A stretch of DNA of 64,000 nt from Bryum argenteum (Eukaryota > Streptophyta > Bryopsida > Bryales > Bryaceae). Below the pieces are notes generated by a model. It saw only the letters and a list, made by a program, of their open reading frames with translations. It searched no databases and was not told where the DNA came from. How positions within the stretch are numbered: the first letter of the stretch is position 1; each line of letters starts with the position of its first letter. A program made the translations under genes and the position numbers. Shown here one piece after another: positions 57,659-64,000 of the stretch. The stretch spans positions 23,464,758 to 23,528,757 of the forward strand of contig CM073323.1 in assembly GCA_037043015.1 (NCBI GenBank), in the 5' to 3' direction.

Positions 57659-60600
57659 ATGGCTGCTGTTGCGGGAACTCGAGCTCCGAGTTGGCCATCA
57701 TGGCCTCACTTACTCGTGATTTTTCTGCAGGTCTTGTCGAACTCTGGCTTGGTCTTGTGTCAATCCTACCGCAATCAGACCAACGGGGAAGTCTGGGTCT
57801 ATCATGACTATGAATGTACGTTTCCTCTTACTTGACGTCGTACACTGCAGCTTTCCCCTGAGCGCTAACACCGAAAGTTCTTGCCGAACACTTGATTGTC
57901 GGTAGAATACTCAAGTTACAGAAAGGTTTGTCACAGGTTGAGATTCTTTCGAATTCGGAAACTCGGTTGGTTGTCTGTTATTAGGAATATGGTCGATTAT
58001 CTGCATTTAAAGCAACAATGAGCTTGAATTTTCGGTTTCGTCACTGTGTTTGGATTCTGATGAGGTCTGCACAGCTGATACTCTTCAGCTTTACGCCTTA
58101 ACCCCTCACGTCAAGAAGGGCCAATATCTGTTCCCCGTAGGCTCAGACTTTCTAAAAGTGTTATAAATTTTTGATCTTACAAACAGCGAGGAGCTTGAAT
58201 CTGTTGTAGGTACCGGATCTTGTAGACAGTTTCATTCACCGAAAGGCGTTATATAATGAAAGAGGGCAGTTTCGAGGACAGTTTTGAGAGTGGAACATAG
58301 GATTTGAGCTCTTTGATATTAGAACGTGACTGCAGGATTACTGATTCTGTTTTCAACTTGGTATGGCATCTTGTTAGTGAATGCGATTCAGAAGATGTGG
58401 GCGGCATGGAACACCAGTACTCCGGATTTGAGCAGCAATTTGCCAGGCTGGAGCTCTGCGCAGAGACTTCCTTGCGAGAGCGATCTAGGGTACTATCGAG
58501 GCGTGACGTGCATTCGACCGTTCTGTGAGAACATTCCTGAATGGTGCAACAACTCCTGGTTCCAAGTCAAAATACTCGGCGTGTAAGGATCATTCTCTTC
58601 CGACTCTAGCTATGATCCCTACATCTCAGTAAGGTATCACATCCATTGAGGTTTTGACGGGAATGAAAAATGGCGGTCGTGCAGGTCCATCTCCAATGCT
58701 TCCATTGTTGGCACGTTACCAGACGTATTTTGGACCAGTGAGGACACATATCTTCCAAGTCTCAGCACCTTGTAAGTCCTTCAAAATCCTAATTGCAAGT
58801 CACCTTGGCGTCTGACCACTTGTCCTTTTCGAGCACAATTTCTTCGACTTGCCCATTGATGGAATATGAGCATTCATGCGCGCAGGAGATTACCGGAAAT
58901 CCAGGCCTCTCCGGTCCACTTCCTGTCACATTGAATAATTCTTGGCTCTATGTTCTGTAAGTCATCGTCTACTTTGTGTACACTTCAATGCCATGAAGAT
59001 CATCAGAAGTGAGGAAATAAGTGTTAATTGGTATAATTGAATGGCATTATCTCGTGTGATCCTAATAACGTGTACTTGAAATTCAAGATGGAGAAAGATA
59101 TGAAAACCCACTGATTGCTTTGACCGGTTCAGTTGCAAGTTCTAGGGTTTTTGACCTCTATCTCATCACAGGGATCTGCACGACAATGCTTTCAATGGGA
59201 CCATTCCGAATGATCTGGTGTTTCTTCGGACTCTTGAGTATCTGTAAGTTTACTCTTTCAAGCTGAAGGAATGACAACATTTATGAAATCATTGAATAAA
59301 CTGACCATGCTTGTGCTTGTTGCACAGAGACCTCGGAGGCAATCAGCTCACTGGACCGTATCCATTGCGGCTGCTTAGAAAACTAAAAAATTCTGTTCGA
59401 ACACTCAGTATTGGTAGAAACAGGTTCTATGGGCCCATTCGAGAAGATGCATTTCAGAACAAGACTAGAATTCAAAAGCTGTAAGTGTTTCACCTTGGCT
59501 CATGTTGGAAGTCTCTACTAGGAATCTCTTATTCATTGTGGCATTCCTCACTTTGTGGCTTGCAGTGACATATCTAGCAACAACTTCAATGGGACGTTGC
59601 CTAATTTGACTTCCAACACTGAGTTGCAATATTTGTAAGTTCTATCATGCGTTACAACGCTGAGTTGCAAAATTTGTAAGTTTTATCATGCTAATTAGCG
59701 AAGTTTTTGTGTATTATAGTTGAGTGTACTTAGACTCTAAATAAGCACACATATCATTTTCAAAATTTATTGATGATTTTCTAGCCCTAATCAATGAGTT
59801 GCTAAAAACAAGTGGAAATTTTGAATTCTGTACAGGGATGTCTCTAGAAATCAATTTCAGGGGCAACTACCAAATCTCACTAAGTTTGCAAACTTGCGAT
59901 ATGTGTGAGTGGAAAATAGTTGACTTTTCTACAAGCTTGTTTGTTTCCCTTTGCTCTTTGTGTGTTATGTGGCGGTTCTTGTACGTAGTGGTTGGCATTG
60001 CTTGCTAAATTCTTGTAAGCCCTCAAGGAGATGTTGACATGCTTGTTGTTGTGGATTCATAGGAATTTAGGAGGGAACCAATTCACTGGAATGTTGACAA
60101 AGTTGTCAGACATTGTCAATATAAGTGTAACCACAACACTTGATATTTCTGACAACCATCTTACGGGCCCTCTCCTACCCAACTTGACACGTGAGGACCT
60201 TGGTGTTGTGACATCATTGTGAGTTGTCCATGCTTTCCATACTTACAAATTTTTTTTTATTATGTGTGAGAATTATTGTTGAGTGAATCCCATCAAGACT
60301 ACAGCAAAAGTGTTTCTTGATGCATGTCTAAGATGAAACAATTGCAATTTCTAAAGTACATTGAGTAGGTCTAGGTAAGAAATTTAACCGTGGTTGTTAT
60401 ATGATCTCTTTAGGGCAATGAATTTAGGGCTTAGGCATTTGAGCTAATGACAAGTGCAGGCAAGTCTCTGGAAATCACTTTCAAGGGCCCATACCTGATC
60501 TCTCCCTCTTTCAAAAGGCTACCATCATGTACGTTTGCATATCAACCTCGTACTTACCTTATTGTTTTCCATACATATTCTTACCGTGTGTTTTTTTGCT

Positions 60601-63571
60601 TACAAACAACATGGATGATGAATGGTGTAGGAATCTAAGTGGAAACCAACTTACTCTTCCACCTAAATGGAACGTCTACAAAATTGGTTCCATTCAAGAG
60701 CTGTGAGCCTCCGCATCTCCAACTTCTCTTGATGTTGCATGTTTGGTGTTCACATTCAATATGCTCTTGTATACAATATTCACCCTAGTAAGAGGGATCA
60801 GTAGTCCTGTACCACTATTGTTATGTCTTGTAGGCATACCATCAAACAAACACTATATTCACGCCAAACCATGGTGGGTTTGGTGTTCTTCCAGCACTAG
60901 AAAAAGTGCATGGATTGAAACTGCAACGTGTATTTTAACATGTACAACATTAGTTACTAATATGAGTTTGGAACAATTTCAGGTACTTGGACAACAACAG
61001 TATCACAGGACGTCTTGACATTGCGGACTTAATCGACGCTGGCGGAAATCAAAACTCAACTCCGTTCCTCAAAATTCTCAGTTTGGAGAACAATCGGATT
61101 GAGGATGTGACATTTAGCACCGAACACATCAAGAATAAAGCATTCATCATCAAGTAAGTTAGTTGACAAATTGCAACAAATGAGTTCAAAGGTGCCGAAA
61201 TAACATCGCTCTTGAAATCACATTTTTCTTCCGCTTCTTCACAATATCACTGAAGGTAATCTAAATGTTGATGGAACTTGCAGGCTAGCTGGAAATCCAT
61301 ATTGCAACGGTGTAAATGCTGAAAATGCGTCAGTCTTAGAATCCGATGATGCAAAGAGATGCTTTTGTAAGCAGGTCTGCTTCATTTCTCCAGGTCAGAT
61401 CACACATATATCATTCCTCTTTGCACTTCAAAAGTTCGACCTTTGCCCATATTAAGTTTGGTCGGAGTGAAAGTAAATAATTGTAAATAAAATGTTGGTA
61501 GAACATTTAATGAAAATGTTGGTAGAACATCTAATGAAGAAAGATACGTGGTGTTGAGATAGTCTTTCTACTGGAAACCAAGTGTTGGAAATTTAAGATT
61601 CTAACCTACTCTTCAAAATTGAGCGAGCAGCCAACAAAGCGGACCGACGCAAGATTATAGCAGTTTCTGTAGCAACTAGCACGGGGTTGGTGGCATTAGT
61701 GGTGGCGCTGGTGGTGGGAGCTATTCTCTACAAGAATAGACGATACAAGCGCTACCTACAATTGAAATTTCAGCAGAGTAAGTCAAACTTGCAACGGTTT
61801 TCAACTTCTCACAACTACATTTGCAATTCCATTCAAAATCTTCTCTTTGCGAGCACTTGCAAGTTCAATAAATTGTGCAAGTTCAATAAATTACAATAAA
61901 TTGTGCAGAGTTTGACGAGTTCAACGTGAAGCCTACCATTTACTCATACCAGGAATTGAAGGTTGCTACACGAGATTTTCACGAGGAAAATAAATTAGGG
62001 CAGGGTGGCTATGGCGCTGTCTATAAGGTAACATATGAAATTAAAGCCCTAAGGGATGTGCTTAACGACAAAAGTAAAAGGTTGTTCATAAATAGTGTAT
62101 TGTGTATGTGTAGGGTGTGTTGCCGAATGGGAGTGAGGTGGCTGTGAAGCAGCTCTTTGCAAAACAATCACAGACGTGCTTAGATGCCTTCTCAAATGAG
62201 GTTGTGCTCATCACTGGCATGAAGCACAGAAACTTGGTGAACCTTAGAGGATGTTGTCTCCGCGAGGGCTCAAGGATCTTGGTATATGAGTACGTCGACA
62301 ACTACGATGTTAATCAGATTTTGCTCGGTAATTATGGCTCATCTTGCTCATCATTCTAATATGCATGTGCAATTTGTATGAGTAATCTTAGATAACATTC
62401 TTATGTGATGTGCATGATGTACGGAGAAAAGGACCACGAAGGCAATTAGTGTCGTGGCCGTCAAGATTGAAGATATGTTTGGGTATAGCGCATGGTCTAC
62501 ACTACTTACATGCGTTGGCTCACCCAAGAGTGATCCACCGAGATGTCAAAGCTAGCAACATCTTGTTGGACAAAAATCTAGAGCCCAAAGTGGCAGACTT
62601 TGGATTGGCCTTGTTGTTTCCAGATGAGGAGAGCCATCTTATGACTGTGCACGTCGCAGGCACTAAGTAAGCTCCAAAGAATACCATCTTCTCTCACAAA
62701 TGCATTTGCGTCGTAGATCTCGTTGTCCTTATACACAATAAATTCAAAGATGGACGAGATTATGATTAAAAAATAATCTTGAAATAGGTTTGGTACAATC
62801 TCATCACCAAGTCATGGGTCCTTCAATGAACCAAGTCTTTTGATGTGTTGATGTATATCAATATGTGCAGGGGGTACTTAGCACCAGAATACGCAACACT
62901 CGGCCAACTAAGCGACAAAGTGGACGTGTACAGCTTTGGGGTAGTGTGCCTAGAGATTATCAGTGGACGACTTAACATCGACGAGTCTTTGCCTCCCGAA
63001 CAAGTTTATCTCACACCTTGGGTTTGTACCGTATCTTTGCTCCTTAGTTCCAAACGATATTTTATCAAGTAAGATGAATTTTTGTCGAGAGCATTATTTT
63101 GTATAATGTAATCATGAGGCTGAAGGACTTGTGGTTTCATTATCCTCTTTGCAGGCATGGAAGCTGCACCAAGCAAACAAGCTTCTTGAGTTGGTAGATC
63201 CACTATTGCAATTCAACAATTCCGAAGAAGAGGAGGATGTGCAAAGGGTGATAAGAATTGCTCTCATGTGCACTCAAATCGCAAGCACGAGCCGGCCTTC
63301 CATGGGCCAAATTGTCTCCATGTTGCAAAGAGATACACCATCGGATACGCAAGCGGCATTGTATGGTGGAGAGTACGAGATGCGGTTCGATGTATCAAAG
63401 TGGACGCAAACTGCAAATGCAAGTGGTCTTACTCCAGTTTCGGAGGAAAATGGATCAAGCTCCTCTTTGTATGGTTTCAGCAGCGAAAGCCGACATATCC
63501 TCCAAGACCACAACAGCTCTGGTGCAAATAGCATTAATCATATTGAACTTAGTGACATCCGAGGGCGGTAA
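57659..63571 (+). CDS. LRR receptor-like protein kinase, full length
   Basis: About 19 exons, near 917 residues. Signal peptide at 1-35 ([20 protein letters not shown]). N-terminal cap with paired Cys ([16 protein letters not shown]). Roughly ten LRRs, mostly one per exon of 69-72 bp ([69 protein letters not shown]). TM helix about 61670-61730 ([15 protein letters not shown]), then a stop-transfer NRRYKR. Kinase: [12 protein letters not shown] (Gly loop), EVAVKQL (Lys), [13 protein letters not shown] (catalytic Asp), VADFGLALL (DFG), [11 protein letters not shown] and DVYSFGV, so an active RD kinase. The pattern resembles plant LRR-RLK subfamily VIII kinase domains. Ligand unknown. At two sites a CAG acceptor appears damaged (58885, 62423) while the left-arm copy has it intact. 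It is the only copy with its own 3' exon. Confidence 0.92.
59621..59694 (+). repeat. Tandem duplication containing an exon end and splice donor
   Basis: About 38 bp is repeated: GAGTTGCAATATTTGTAAGT and then GAGTTGCAAAATTTGTAAGT, each followed by TCTATCATGC or TTTATCATGC. The first GTAAGT is the donor of an LRR exon (ends 59634). The second is a duplicated donor 38 bp downstream. The left-arm copy has the same duplication (about 10940-11015). Confidence 0.8.
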
Positions 63572-64000
63572 AGTCTTGTCAATGTAACTTCCATGGCAAA
63601 TGTATATATAGCATAGCTTAGGCTGTTGAAAGTTCATCATGGCAAGCACTAGTCTACTGCTATTTCACACAAATGTACAGACAGTAGTAGAGCTGTATAG
63701 AATGTTAATAGTAATCAAAGTAGAATAAATGCCAGATAATGTTTTTTTTTACTCTTAAGCGTCCCCAATATCAAACAATAATTTAGGTTGGAGTGACTGG
63801 ACTGCTCTCAATGAGGCGTATCAGCACGGCAATGAAAGAAACACATTGAAAACGCGAAGAAGCAATTTTCAACAACAGTCTCTTATTCATGTGAACAAAC
63901 ATTCAGGAAGTGTACAAGACCCATGACATGAGACAATTATGCTACATGATTTTGTACAAGCACTCGGAGAAGTATAAACAAGTTCAGTAATTTGATATCA
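63572..64000 (+). repeat. LRR-kinase 3' UTR and downstream DNA, repeat of 29816-30244
   Basis: Identical, without indels, to 29816-30244. It includes the probable polyadenylation region of the kinase (AT-rich, AATAAATG near 63725) and the first unit of the downstream degenerate tandem array. The window ends inside it. Confidence 0.85.

Overview
This is nuclear DNA from a land plant. The genes are split by short spliceosomal introns (GT..AG). They include plant-specific families: an F-box/PP2 lectin protein, an LRR receptor-like kinase, plant-type ZIP metal transporters, a plastid DnaJ of the DJA5/DJA6 type and plastid SufB. Transposons of plant type are abundant (Ty1/copia, PIF/Harbinger, a Stowaway-like MITE, a tRNA-derived SINE, and a Merlin/IS1595-like element, which is less usual in plants). 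The sequence alone does not tell me which plant.

Most of the window is one giant rearranged repeat. The left arm (7442-28111) is the near-identical reverse complement of the right arm (42575-63193). About 14.5 kb of mostly single-copy DNA lies between them (28112-42574). Each arm carries a truncated or whole LRR receptor kinase gene, a divergently transcribed F-box/PP2 gene, a 7.4-kb mosaic called here block A (3' half of a copia element with one LTR, MCM4 exons, a Harbinger transposase, AT-rich DNA), and a block C (TPR-protein and SufB exon fragments plus a 4.0-kb Merlin-like transposon). A third, direct copy of block A fills 1-7441. The last 0.76 kb of the window exactly repeats 29481-30244.

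Layout: 1-7441 block A copy 1; 7442-15663 truncated LRR kinase (-) and PP2 (+); 15664-23085 block A copy 2 (inverted); 23086-28111 TPR/SufB fragments and Merlin copy 1; 28112-29495 second PP2 copy fused to the detached 3' end of an LRR kinase; 29496-42574 the single-copy core, with two paralogous ZIP transporters (-), a nested SINE-in-MITE, a chloroplast DnaJ (+) and a broken SufB gene (+) directly behind it; 42575-47578 Merlin copy 2 inside a SufB exon, then the TPR fragment; 47579-55001 block A copy 3; 54965-56117 PP2 (-); 57659-63571 the only full-length LRR kinase (+).

The intact genes form two functional sets. The receptor kinase and the F-box/PP2 protein are head-to-head and look like surface signalling and ubiquitin-ligase/lectin genes. 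The core holds metal transport (two ZIPs) next to a DnaJ of the type known to deliver iron to the plastid SUF Fe-S assembly system, followed by a decayed fragment of SufB, the SUF scaffold. That adjacency is notable but may be coincidental.

Caution on quality: differences between repeat copies are strongly concentrated at CAG/CTG triplets and are mostly small indels. This is expected of long-read base-calling error at CHG-methylated plant DNA. Many apparent frameshifts inside the repeats are therefore probably not biological, and the large-scale arrangement itself needs read-level confirmation.
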